Assembly (NCBI RefSeq): GCF_900747795.2
Contig: NC_041402.2
Span: 194,046,989-194,110,988 of the forward strand
Length of the DNA: 64,000 nt
Source of the DNA: Erpetoichthys calabaricus
Taxonomy: Eukaryota; Chordata; Cladistia; Polypteriformes; Polypteridae
Direction of reading: 5' to 3'
Part shown: positions 34,755 through 45,020 of the stretch, piece after piece
How positions within the stretch are numbered: the stretch's first letter is position 1
Layout of the letters: each line of letters begins with the position of its first letter
The notes under the pieces: model-generated
Told to the model about the DNA's origin: nothing
The model's input: only the letters and a program-made list of their open reading frames with translations
The model's database searches: none
Translations under genes and position numbers: made by a program

Positions 34755-35120
34755 CCAAGTCAGGGCCTTCCATGAGACAGGAAGCAGCCCATCACAGGGC
34801 ACACACACACACACACACACGCACACACACACACACGCACACACACACACGCACACGCACACACACACGCACACACACACGCACACACACACACGCACAC
34901 GCACACACACACGCACACACACACACACGCACACGCGCACACGCACACGCACACACGCACACGCACACACACACACACACACACACGCACACACACACGC
35001 ACAAGGACAATTTGGAATTACTAATCAACTTAGTATGTCTTTGGATATGTGAGGAGAAATGGAGTAACCGCAGGAAAACCCACATGGACACAGAGAGAAC
35101 ATGCAAACTCCCCGTGGAAT
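34755..35120 (-). mobile_element. V-SINE-like copy with expanded (CA)n/(CGCA)n middle
   Basis: In reverse it shows GGAGTTTGCATGTTCTCTCT, CATGTGGGTTTTCCTGCGG, AAGACATACTAAGTTGATTA and, past the tract, CCCTGTGATGGGCTGC. The GT-rich tract of the family is expanded to about 205 bp of CA with many CG steps (34799-35003). Confidence 0.75.
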
Positions 35121-35860
35121 AAGAACAGGCGTTGGGACACCGGATATGAAAATGGTGGCCACTCGGCCCAAGTGGACTGCATGGGAGTTTCTGTTTTGCT
35201 CTCCTCCGCTGTCCACTGGCCACAAGTTCACCGACTACTTACTGGACAGCTGTGCTTGGTTTCCATGTATGTTTCTGTTTTATATTTTGTGTGTTTAAAC
35301 AACTCTGCATTTTGTATTCACATTTTGCCCGTCACGGTGTTTTCTGCCTGCACTCACCGAAGAGGGCCACACAAAAATAAATGAAACTGAAATGATTAAC
35401 GATTGAAGTCACAACTCATACTCCTGGAAACAGGACTTTAGTGCACAAAGCAGCCGCAGAGGGCAATTCTGCCAGCCGTCGTTTCCCTTTGACTTCTTCA
35501 CAGTAGGCGGCGTTGATCGAAGTCCATCCATCCAGATCTCTCCGTTCCGTAACATCTTGACATCAGATCCACTCATCTTCCATTTTTGAAGGACCCAATT
35601 ATAAAGGTGCTAAATGCCAGCGCTTTTTTTTTTTAATTGCGCAGAGGGTACACCCGGGCTTGGGTCTGAGGGACCCCTTCTTGTTTTTTCTTTTTGGTCC
35701 CTCTCTTTTCTTTACTTCAATCGGACACAAACGCGCAGAGTCGACTTCATAGCCCAACTCCGCAAACCCAACTCGGCCGCGGGTCACGTGAGCTGCCCGC
35801 ATGGCTCCGTTTTGATGTTTTGAAAGCGAAAGTCCCGGCGTGATATTCAAACGCTCTGAA
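35121..35860. other. gene-free stretch
   Basis: No gene recognised. A (T)10 run lies near 35624. A TCACGTGAGC string near 35784 holds an E-box. Confidence 0.45.
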
Positions 35861-35864
35861 AAAT

Positions 35865-36255
35865 CAACGAGCTAAGGTGGTTCTTCAGTGCGATGCCTTA
35901 GGGGCACCAGTTTTAGTTTCCAAAACACCAACCAGCAGGAAGGTTCCAGAAAGAGCTACTTATTTATTTAGACCCATAGCCGACTCCATAAATCATACTT
36001 CAGGTCACAAGGGCCAAGTGCAGGCTTTCTTGTTCCGTCAGTACCCTGCCTACGTTACTCTAAAGATTTCTGGTTTGTCCGCATATTTAGAACGTTATCA
36101 AAGCCCAAAGATCCAACTTCATGTGCCCAAGAATGAACTGGTTGCTTGTGAAGGAATGTTGGAACCACAGAGCCCAGTAAAGTGCCAGTACAGACCCCTA
36201 AGAGTGCAGATTTGGTTGAGTTCTTATAGAAATGTTGAACCCATGTGCGCCTGAC
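35865..36255 (+). repeat. Dispersed repeat R1, copy 2
   Basis: It keeps the order GGTTCTTCAGTGCGATGCC, GGAAGGTTCCAGAAAGAGC, TATTTATTTAGACCCATAGC, ACCCTGCCTACGTTACTC, AGCCCAAAGATCCAACTTCA and CCCAGTAAAGTGCCAGTAC seen in the other copies. A conceptual ORF here (35877-36254) has no known domain. Confidence 0.65.
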
Positions 36256-37540
36256 CTGATATGATGTGGTCGGTGTGTTGTGTTTTTTTTTTAAATATAA
36301 AGTATACTTTTACAGACTTGACCTTCTGCAGTAAACGCGCAGGCTGGCGAAGTCGAGAAGCTTTTGAACCAAGAGCGCGTCACTATGCGCAGGCGCACTG
36401 CCCGCAGGCTCATTCTCTACACGTCTTTCTCTTAATTGCAGACCCCCGATGATTCCGGTGGCTTTCCCATTTATTTCTGCTCGCTCCCGTCACTTTCTCG
36501 TTATTCCCACGCAAGTTCACGTTTTGCTGCCGTTTTCTAAGACGTGCGCTCCCAGCACCAGTTTATGTCCGGCGTGCTCATTCATCACGCTGCTGAACTT
36601 TTTTATCTCCACAGGATAGATCGCCCAATCTTCTAACTCCAGGCAGGGATTTAAGTATGTCAGCTATGAAGCCGACTACAAAGGCGAGGGTCTGCCGCAG
36701 AGCTGCTAGATAAAGACTCTTATCTGGCCTAAATAGCCACCATACTGACCGATCTCTATCTGGGGGTCAGCGCTCTGGGAGTTCTGGGAGCCGCGGGGTT
36801 TGTGTGAGAAAGATGACAGCAAAGATTAATCTCGGGAAACTTACAGTGGCCATTTCTGATCTAAGAATAGACGCCCGAGCTACAAAGAGAAAAACCAAGA
36901 AAAGATTTGTGAAACTCGTAAGCTGCCCCACCCTGGGCTTCCTCTTAAAACACTTCAGCCGTGCGACATGTGAGCCGTGGAAAGGCAACCCGAACTTTCG
37001 TTTTGGGCATCGTGGAGGGAAAGCGTCAGTAAAACAAACAACACAGGAGGACACGGACGGCCGCCCCCCAAGCAGGTAATGCCCCTCAGCTCCAGTCGCG
37101 CCCCTCCTAATATGGACAGATGGAGAAAAGGCGCCGTGCACATCAGTTACAGAAAAGGCGCTACATACGAGACAGACCGACACGAAAGTCACTGTATATG
37201 GATAGAGCTGGCCAATGACAAGACGGCAGACCCAGTGAGGCGCTATAAAGGGGCGTGTCTTGATACACTTCTGCTGAGCGACTCATTGTCTGAAAGTCCT
37301 CAGTTTCAGGATGTGCAGCGTTGGTCATAATGGCACCGAGTCTGGTCTTCGACTTCTCCTCTTCTATGACCTCCAGCAAGTTCATCAAATCAGACGTCGG
37401 CCACTAGAGACGTTCAGAATCCACTTGTAGCTTCGTTCTCATTCACCTCCATCTGGAATTCTCTTCTGGGACGGCACATTTCTTATATGACTTGTAAAGC
37501 ACTTTGAGGTACAATTATGAAAATACGAACACATTATGAA
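36256..37540. other. gene-free stretch
   Basis: No gene recognised. TTCCCACG at 36504-36511 is an RBPJ-type motif in reverse, isolated from any gene. The frame at 36804-37079 has no known domain. Confidence 0.45.
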
Positions 37541-37549
37541 GAAATAAAT

Positions 37550-38060
37550 GCAGATAGATGTGAAAGGCTCTATATACTAGATAGGTAATTAAAGACACTA
37601 TATAACAGATAGATAGATAGATAGATGTGAAAGGCGCTATATGATAGATGGATAGATAGATGAAAGGCACCATATACTAGATAGGTAATGAAGACACTAT
37701 ATAATAGAGATATAGTTGTGAAAGGCGATATATGATAGATGTGAAAGGTGCTATATACTAGATAGATAATGTGAAAGGCGCTATATACTAATTAGATGTG
37801 AAAGGTGCTATTTACTAGATAGATAGGTAATGAAAGACACTATATAATTGATAGATAGATGTGAAACGCGCTATATGATAGATAGATGAAAGGCACTATA
37901 TAATAAATAGATGTGAAAGGCGCTATATACTAGATAGATATGTAATGAAAGACACTATATAATAGAGATATAGTTGTGAAATGCGCTATATGATAGATAG
38001 ATGTGAAAGGCACTATATGATAGATAAGATTGATAGATGTGAAATGCGCTATATGCCAGC
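37550..38060. repeat. Decayed TAGA/AGGCGCTATATA cassette array
   Basis: About fifteen cassettes of the type GATGTGAAAGGCGCTATATA, or shorter AATGAAAGACACTATATAA, alternate with short TAGA runs. A longer unit of roughly 150-250 bp seems to repeat (both cassette types follow each other several times). Confidence 0.9.
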
Positions 38061-38224
38061 TAGTTCTCCTTTGGATGCCCAGACCTTCTCATGCCCGCGT
38101 CAGCTCCATCGCTGCTCTCATCGCCCACTCGCACTGCCCGCTTTCCTTTTAAAGCTCTTTCTACACTTTGCTTTACTTTGACTCCTTTCTAACTCTCAGG
38201 TGTAAACAGCACAACACCATATGA

Positions 38225-38412
38225 CCTGCAGGACAGGCAGATTGGCGCAGTTCTTGGTGCCGCTGCTGTGATTTGGGTTCAAGTCCCAGGTCTATGTGGA
38301 TTTTGCACATCCTCCCCATTTCTGCACGACTGCTTTGGTCCCGCTGTTCTGATTCTCTCCTCACGTCCCAAACACATGTCTGTTGGGTTAGATTAGGTAA
38401 CAGGGTGTCAGG
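38225..38412 (+). mobile_element. Decayed V-SINE-like copy
   Basis: CAGATTGGCGCAGTTCTTGG, GGGTTCAAGTCCCAGG, GTGGATTTTGCACATCCTCC and CACATGTCTGTTGGGTTA follow the order head, B box, central domain. No target duplication seen. Confidence 0.6.
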
Positions 38413-38489
38413 GTTACTCAAACAAAGCAAATCAGAAGAAAAAAAATCCCACACTGAGCACAGCCCACGTGGCATTTTAATGTTCTCCC

Positions 38490-39390
38490 TGTCTCCTATA
38501 GGATTTTAATGAGACGAGGTCATTCAACACAAGGCAGTGCCCTCCACCTGATTTCCCCAGAGCAACATCACACCAAGATCTGAAGATCCCTAAAGTCCTT
38601 CTGCACACCACACTATGGTCATTCACTCCATGTTGCTGTGGTCTTTTGCATTATGGACTATGCTGTATAACATTCGTGTGTGATTTGCCCTTCACAAGTT
38701 TCCAGCCAGGTCCCAGTGTCTTTGCTGCAGTAACACTGCACTGACGTCCTTTATAATTTTAAACACATCAGCCCTGCTGTCCCCTCTTCAGCTCCATATT
38801 TCTCCTTCAGGCTTTCCTCTTTGTTGCTCTCCGTGGTCCTGAACGAACCCAGTTGCTCTCCACTGGACTTTCTCAGGTGCTGTTGTGTCTTTACCTGGTG
38901 CCCCCAACTGCACACGACTCTCCAGGTGAGCCCTCACCTCTCCACAATTTAACTTAAGTGTGACCTTCACTGATGTGTAGGGGCCACTATACACACTTCC
39001 TTGATTGCTTTTCTGTCCACTGTCTGGATGTTGATAGTGACCAGTCCACGATGACTGGCGGGTCCGTCTGATAAAGTTCAGAGTGCATTCAAATTTCACT
39101 CGTGTAGTTCTTTATATTTTCTTACATTCAATTTCTGCCCAAACCTGGGTGCTGTCCAAGACCCTCCGTAACAATTCAGCTTCATTATCTTTCACGACCG
39201 CCTAGTTTGGTATGAACTGCAAACTTCATCAGCTTATTCGTTAAATTCTTATCACATCACAGCGGTCCCAGCAGTGACCCTTGATGGCCACCACTTTTAA
39301 CGTCACTAAATTCTGATAAGGTCCATCTCCCTACCTAAACCGTTTCTTCCAGGCGTTTAAGCTAATTTTGTACCCACCTACAGACATCTC
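38490..39390 (-). mobile_element. Possible CR1-like LINE fragment
   Basis: The order CCCTGCTGTCCCCTCTTCAG, ACTGGACTTTCTCAGGTGCT, CCAACTGCACACGACTCTCC and AGGTGAGCCCTCACC resembles, in reverse, a segment of CR1-like elements known from other vertebrates. The match is from memory and weak; no open frame remains. Confidence 0.35.
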
Positions 39391-40405
39391 AGCCCCCTGA
39401 CCCGCGGGTGCGTGGGCGCGCGCTCAGTTGAACTGGCGTCCAGTCCAGAAGTGGCGCAGCCCACGTGACCGCCCGAGTTAGACGGCGCGCATCGGACAGG
39501 ACGTAGAAGTTCCAGAGAGGACAGAAGTGGACAGTTGTGGAGCACCAGTTTAATGATGTCCGTTAATTCTTTAATTTAATTAACTTTAAATTGTTTTTAA
39601 GGTTCAGCAAACCTCATGAAGTGATCTGGACACGAGTTTTCATTAAAACCTGAAGCTCTCATCAATGCACTCCGGCACTCGTCCACTTCCTTTTACGCGC
39701 CACCCAATAAGCGAGTTCGGACGGACTGATCGGACAGTCCACTCACTGTGAAACGCTGACCCCCGAACGGATCCCGCGCGCTCCCACCGCAACTTACGTA
39801 ACCCACAGATCTGTGGGCATGCAGGTGTGCCTTCGGAAGTAGGTCAGGGTACGGGGGAGGAGCTGCAGAGGGGACTTCTTTAAGAGAATTCGGGATCAAA
39901 ACAAAGTCCTGAACAGGCACACACACACAAAAAAAATTATCGGATTAAACGCCGCGCTAGATTTCAGCCCAACTTTTGTGAAATTACTTTTGTCGGTAAG
40001 GTGAGCCTCGGGTGAAAAAAAAAAAAAAAAAAAAAAAGGCGTGAACGCCATGATGCGCGTCCCCGAAGAGCGCGCCTGTTACTTGAGCCTGGGGAAACAC
40101 CGGGGTCCGGGGACACGCAAGTCGCTCTCGTTTTACTTGGCTCTTAAAAACGATCAGACTGGCGGAGAATACACGCATACAAAGAATTTGACTCCTTTTT
40201 CGTTTTATTTTTGACTCACCACATGACATTACATAGCAAACACAATTGGTAAGAACAAAACAGAAAAAAAATCTATAAAAAGGAGTGTAAAGACGTATAT
40301 GTCGGCATAGTGCAAGGGCAGTTTAAGAAATACTGAATGTACACTGAGTGAAGAACGCGCTATTATGGGATAAAATTGCAAGAAAATGGGGACGGGGAAG
40401 GTAGG
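39391..40405. other. gene-free stretch
   Basis: No gene recognised. A poly-A run of 22 bases lies at about 40016-40037. TTACGTAACC and other short motifs near 39793 are too weak to call. Confidence 0.45.
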
Positions 40406-40409
40406 GACA

Positions 40410-40530
40410 TCCATCCATCCATCCATTATCTAACCCGCTATATCCTAACTACAGGGTCACGGGGGTCTGTTGGGGCCAACACAGGGCGCAAGGCAGGAAA
40501 CAAACTCCGGGCAGGGCGCCAGCCCACCGC
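40410..40530 (-). mobile_element. Short V-SINE-like 3' copy
   Basis: This 121-bp reverse copy is flanked by a 12-bp duplication, AAGGTAGGGACA (40398-40409) and AAGGTAGGAACA (40531-40542), one mismatch. In its own sense it begins GCGGTGGGCTGGCGCC. Confidence 0.92.
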
Positions 40531-40551
40531 AAGGTAGGAACAGCAATTACT

Positions 40552-40665
40552 TATTTAGCTGATCTCGTAGGCGACTTACACCATTTTAGATATGATTACA
40601 TTTCTTTTATTTAACAGGCAGGTGAAGTGACTTCCTTAAGGTCACAGAGTGGGATTTAAACCTAA
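40552..40665 (-). mobile_element. HE1-like tRNA-SINE, reverse
   Basis: In reverse it reads GGTTTAAATCCCACTCTGTG, ACCTTAAGGAAGTCACTTCA and CCTGCCTGTTAAATAAAAG, the same order as at 46893-47068. Confidence 0.65.
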
Positions 40666-40677
40666 AACGTCCTCACA

Positions 40678-40803
40678 GGTGGCGCAGTGATAGTGCTGCA
40701 GCTTTGAAGTAAGGAGACTGTGGGTTCGCTTCCCGGTTCCTCTCTGTGTGGATAGCGCTTTGAGTACTGAGAAAAGCGCTATATAAATGTAATGAATTAT
40801 TAT
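40678..40803 (+). mobile_element. Short tRNA-SINE
   Basis: Head GGTGGCGCAGTGATAGTGC, B box GGGTTCGCTTCCCGG, then ATAGCGCTTTGAGTACTGAG and AAAGCGCTATATAAATG with an ATTATTAT tail. It is the intact counterpart of 19404-19525. Confidence 0.8.
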
Positions 40804-41055
40804 AGGGCGGAGTAGTGGCTCTGAGGCTAAGGATCGATCTGTGCTGGTATCCCGAAGGTTGCTGGTTCGAATCCCCGTCACTGCCAAAAGAGATCCTACT
40901 CTCTTTTGAGCAAGACCCTTAACCTGTAATTGTTCCAGGGGCGCTGTACTATGGGCCTATGGCTGACCCTGCGCTCTAATCCAAGGGGGTATGCGAAAAC
41001 TAACAAATTCCAAATACAAGAAATTGGCGAAATAAAGAACAAAAAAAAAAAAACT
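40804..41055 (+). mobile_element. tRNA-SINE with TTGAGCAAGACCCTTAACC domain
   Basis: The head has a perfect B box GGTTCGAATCC (40864-40874). It is followed by TTTTGAGCAAGACCCTTAAC, GGGGCGCTGTACT and a tail CAAGAAATTGGCGAAATAAA ending in poly-A. It is joined directly to the preceding SINE. The central domain is one shared by several fish SINEs (from memory). Confidence 0.78.
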
Positions 41056-41250
41056 CAAGTTTTGAAGTGTAAAGCCTTAACCGCTCCGTCATAACGGTTA
41101 TAAGTTCTCCGAGAAAATGAAACGTTCTTTAAAACGCACTAATTCGTGTAATGAGTTAAGTGTCACTAAGTGACCCACAGAGAACTGGGACTGTCCGACC
41201 CTGACCAATGAGACGGGTATAAAGCGCCTCGGTTTCGACGTCACTTTTTT

Positions 41251-41251
<1 letters not shown>

Positions 41252-41308
<57 letters not shown>

Positions 41309-41321
41309 CTTTATTAATCCC
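41252..41321. repeat. (TAGA)n with ACTTTATTAATCCCAA end
   Basis: About thirteen TAGA units are followed by TACTTTATTAATCCCAATTT, the reverse of the TTGGGATTAATAAAGT(ATCT)n end at 43740. This suggests that the array is the 3' tail of a LINE-type insertion. Confidence 0.85.
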
Positions 41322-41799
41322 AATTTTGTGTGTGTGTCCATCATCTCGCCGGCTGGAGTTTTCGTTTTCTTGTCCTCTTTGGCCATCTGACCGTCGCACT
41401 TTCGTTATAATCAATAAGAGACTTAACGAGTTCGCTAAGGACCCTGTCATTGGCAGGCCTTACTTGTTTATCTGTATTTTTCTAAGTTTACGTCCAATTA
41501 GTTATTATTATTATGATTGAATGCCATTTTTATGTATTCTTAAACCCACTTTTTTTTGTAAATTCTTGTGGTGTATGACGATGCGCTACATCAATATTTT
41601 GTTGCTGTGATTCGTTGGCCTGCTTCCAATGAACGTCTCCGCTAAAATGCATTGCTAACAAACACCCGAGCCACTTGCGCACCACACATCTCGATCAGCT
41701 TCACGATATTCACTATACAGGAGGCAGTATGGGCGCCCACCCTGACAGCCGAGTCGAGTAATTCGGAGTCGATGATGGCGCCGTGTTGTTCACGTCGGC

Positions 41800-42200
41800 C
41801 ATGAGTGGAGTTTGCATGTTCTCCCCGTGTATGGGTACGTCGGGTTTTCCTTCCACAACTCCAAAAGCGTGCAGTTTTCGTTCACTGGCAACTGTAAATT
41901 GGCCCCCTGGTGGGCAGGCGTTCTCTCCAGGGCCATTTCCCGCCTTGCCTTTAATGAAGTTAGTATTGATCCATCCATTTTCTTTACCCACATATCTAGT
42001 GCGGCGTTGGCATCTGGAGCCAATTGGGCACAAGGAAGGAACAACACCTGGATAGGATGCCAGGTCAGCAGAGACAAATCATCTCTTCAGCATGTCTTTG
42101 GACTGTGGGAGGAAACCCACTGAGACACAAGGGGAACATGCAGATTCCACACAGGAAGTACCAGGCGTGCCAACCAGCAGTGCCACCACTGCACCACCAT
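41800..42200. mobile_element. Two V-SINE-like pieces, head to head
   Basis: A plus piece (41806-41950: GTGGAGTTTGCATGTTCTCC, CAACTGTAAATTGGCCCC) is followed by a minus piece (about 41968-42165: CCATCCATTTTC, GGAACAACACCTGGATAGG, TCTTTGGACTGTGGGAGGAA). They form an imperfect inverted repeat. Confidence 0.6.
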
Positions 42201-42549
42201 GTCTCTCGAAGATGCAGTCTATGCATCCAAATTCTCCCAATCACTAAGATGTGGAGAAAAAGGCAATAAAAGCCCAGAGAAGTGAATGGGCCAGCGATTG
42301 TAAGGCTACCCTGGCGTACCACACGGGGGGCAAAGCCTCTGTCTAATTAAGAAGATGAACTGATTAAATGTTGCAGTTCACCGAGTATAACATTAAATGG
42401 CCTTGAAAGGAAATAACAAGTATACTTCATAAAAGAACATCTGCAAACCCAACTCAGGATCATTTGGCTTAAATAGCCTATACCATCAGTCCTGGGTGCA
42501 AGGCAGAAATGATCCTTGGACCGGGTGGCAGCCTGGCACAGGACCCACT

Positions 42550-42579
42550 CACAACAATTTCCCATTGGAATTAATAAAG

Positions 42580-42647
<68 letters not shown>

Positions 42648-42812
42648 AACACATACCCACACAGGGCAATATGCAATCAACAATTTACGTGCTACGTGTG
42701 CAATTTAAGAGGCAAAAACGGGTAAAGTGCACACAGACAATGACTGAGCACAGGGTTCGAATCCAGGATGGTGGACCCACAAGGCAGCAGCGCTTAACAC
42801 TGCGCCACACTG
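42550..42812. repeat. (ATCT)n tail plus reverse SINE head
   Basis: TTGGAATTAATAAAGT(ATCT)n runs to about 42648. Then a reverse SINE head follows, with GGGTTCGAATCCAGGATGG (B box, reverse) and CTTAACACTGCGCCACACTG near 42747-42812. Confidence 0.7.
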
Positions 42813-42954
42813 TGGGAACACGTCTGCCTGAAATAAAAAATCTACAGCGATACAGAACAACTACATTATTAATAATAATAATTCAGTTCAATTTTCCCAG
42901 ATCACTAACTACTGTAGCCCATCCTTCCCTTTTTCTCTGTACTGTACCCTCTTA

Positions 42955-43560
42955 GAAATCAAGGTGCCAGAGTGGTCCTTCAGGGTGATGCCACAGGGGA
43001 ACCATTTTAAGTTCCCAAAAGCCCCACCCACCTGAAGGTTCCAGAAAGATTCATTTATTTATTTTGATCGGTAAAGGCTCCGTAAATAGCTGTGAACAGA
43101 TAAAAGATTTGTGAAATCGCAGTGGGCTGCTGATTTTCAAAGGACTCTCGCTGTGTACAGTCCATCACACAGGCCCAGTTTAGAGCCCACTTGCTCTCTC
43201 GGGATCCTGCCTACTACGCTTTCTGTTTTTGTCCATATATTAGGGACCGTTTCAGATCCCAAAGACCCAACTTCATACGCAAAGACCCCTTCACAGAATC
43301 AAACAGTTCTTTGTCAAGTGACGGAGCTACGCTATGAGAAGCCACAAAACCAAGTGACGTGCCATTTCCGAGCCGCTATCTTGAAGAGATGGGGGCCGCC
43401 AGCACACCGGAGAGAACACTCAGCACAAGCATATCACCAAATCACCTGATTAGTCCAAGTGAGGGTCTTCCCCAAGACAAGAAACGGCCCATGGTAGACC
43501 CCCAGTCAATCACAGGGTGCTCACACACACACACACACACACACAATAGAGCAATTTGGA
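42955..43560 (+). repeat. Dispersed repeat R1, copy 3 (longest)
   Basis: The order is AAGGTGCCAGAGTGGTCCTT, GGTTCCAGAAAGATTCATT, AAAGATTTGTGAAATCGCAG, GGGATCCTGCCTACTACGC, AAAGACCCAACTTCATACGC, GTTCTTTGTCAAGTGACGG, TTAGTCCAAGTGAGGGTC and a (CA)n tract followed by AATTTGGAATTGCTAATC. All the other copies are subsets of this order, so this is the best guide to the full repeat. Confidence 0.7.
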
Positions 43561-43569
43561 ATTGCTAAT

Positions 43570-43745
43570 CAACTTAAAACGTCTCTGGATCCTGCCTACT
43601 ACACTTTAAATTAATTTGTATTTTCTCTATGCCTTAAGAAACATCTCAAAGGCCAAAGACCCAACTTCATATGCAAAGACCCCTTCACAGAATGACCCGA
43701 ACCAGACAACCCAGTAAAGTGCCACTAAATGTGAATTTCCCCTTG
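43570..43745 (+). repeat. Dispersed repeat R1, copy 4, partial
   Basis: TGGATCCTGCCTACTACAC, AAAGACCCAACTTCATATGC and CCCTTCACAGAATGACC repeat the middle of copy 3, which lies just upstream. It ends at GGGATTAATAAAGTATCTAT. Confidence 0.65.
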
Positions 43746-43757
43746 GGATTAATAAAG

Positions 43758-43793
<36 letters not shown>

Positions 43794-43975
43794 ATATAGT
43801 GCCTTTCACATTATCTATCTATTATATAGTGCCTTTCACATTATCTATCTATTATATAGTGCCTTTCACATTATCTATTATATTGTGCCTTTCACATTAT
43901 CTATCTATTATATAGTGCCTTTCACATTATCTATCTATTATATAGTGCCTTTCACATTATCTATCTATCTATCTA
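43746..43975. repeat. (CTAT)n array with TATAGTGCCTTTCACATT cassettes
   Basis: Six cassettes occur with a short period (about 37-38 bp in most cases), then a (CTAT)n end. Confidence 0.93.
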
Positions 43976-44640
43976 AAGGCCCTGAATGTTTAAAAGAGTA
44001 GTTCAAATTGGACCCCACCATACTGTTCATACTGTAATCCCTTAGACCAGTTCTGACAAGAACAGGCCATTCATCTTAATGAAAGTCGTCACGCTGCCCA
44101 CCTGATTTCTCCACAATGACATCGAGCCGAGCTTGGAAAATCCTTAACGTTCCGCTCTCAGAGTACTTGGCCACTTACTCCGTGTGTCTTGTGCTTCTCT
44201 GTGTGAAGGTAAGCCTTAGCATGTGCACGATCTACCATAACACGTTTCCAACTGAGTCACTGGACATGTTCGTGTTAATTGGGAGGAAACTTGCAATCCC
44301 ACCCCAGGCACACGTGGAGTTTGCGTGTTCTGCCCGTGGACTGGTGACTTTTCCTTTCACATTCCAAACACAAAACATTGGCGCCGTGCGTGTCTGAAAG
44401 TGGAGTGGCGTGGTGCCCACTGTGCTGCTGGGACTGCCCCCGGCTCAGTGCCCGGTGAAGCAGATTAAGTTCAACGTTTAATGAATGGGCAGATGTTTGC
44501 TGACTTCGTGCCTTTAAGGTGTGCTCTTTATGTGATTAGTAAAAGTTTGATCCGCCATTTCACTGGAGAACTTGCCACAGTGCCCAGCGCTTTAAAGGGC
44601 GCTATATAAAAGCGAACTAAAAGTGATGTGAAATTAGTTC
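43976..44640. other. gene-free stretch with SINE piece
   Basis: A plus-strand V-SINE-like piece lies at about 44280-44400 (ACGTGGAGTTTGCGTGTTCT). A lone AAAGGGCGCTATATAAAAG cassette lies near 44595. No gene recognised. Confidence 0.5.
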
Positions 44641-45020
44641 ATAGATGCATTGCCCCCACAATTCTGACAGGGCTCTGGCCAGGGGGCCCGGCATGAGTAG
44701 ATATTATGCACAAACAAAACGTATGAACAGAAAGCAAGAATTGATCCTACAGCGTTGAGTGTCAACTTCAGCATAAAATATTTTTCCAATAATTTTTGAT
44801 ACTATTGTTAAGTTTTTCATTAGGATCTTAACTTTATAAACATATTCAATTGATGTGCATAATACTTCTTATGTTTTCGCATCATTAACCTCGCTTATTT
44901 TATTTTACATCCTATTGGGTATCACGTTTTCCTTAACCCTATAGGGCCCGCCACAAATCCTGGCCTAGGGGCCCGCGTTAGAATGTGGGGGCCATGGATA
45001 GATGGGCGTCTGTATGAAGA
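44641..45020. other. AT-rich segment between similar GC-rich direct repeats
   Basis: An AT-rich block is flanked by CTGGCCAGGGGGCCCGG (near 44673-44690) and CTGGCCTAGGGGCCCGC (near 44961-44977), similar in direct orientation. It may be an unclassified transposon relic; no terminal inverted repeat was confirmed. Confidence 0.3.

Noticed and set aside
36504-36511. Reverse RBPJ motif as a further NRARP element
   Set aside because: A single 8-base match in a 64-kb window is expected by chance and it has no supporting context.
40804-40890. tRNA gene with a perfect B box
   Set aside because: The cloverleaf is not intact and the sequence continues into a SINE body and poly-A tail.
44641-45020. hAT-type transposon
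   Set aside because: The flanking GC-rich strings are direct, not inverted, and no 8-bp duplication was found; kept only as an unclassified segment.
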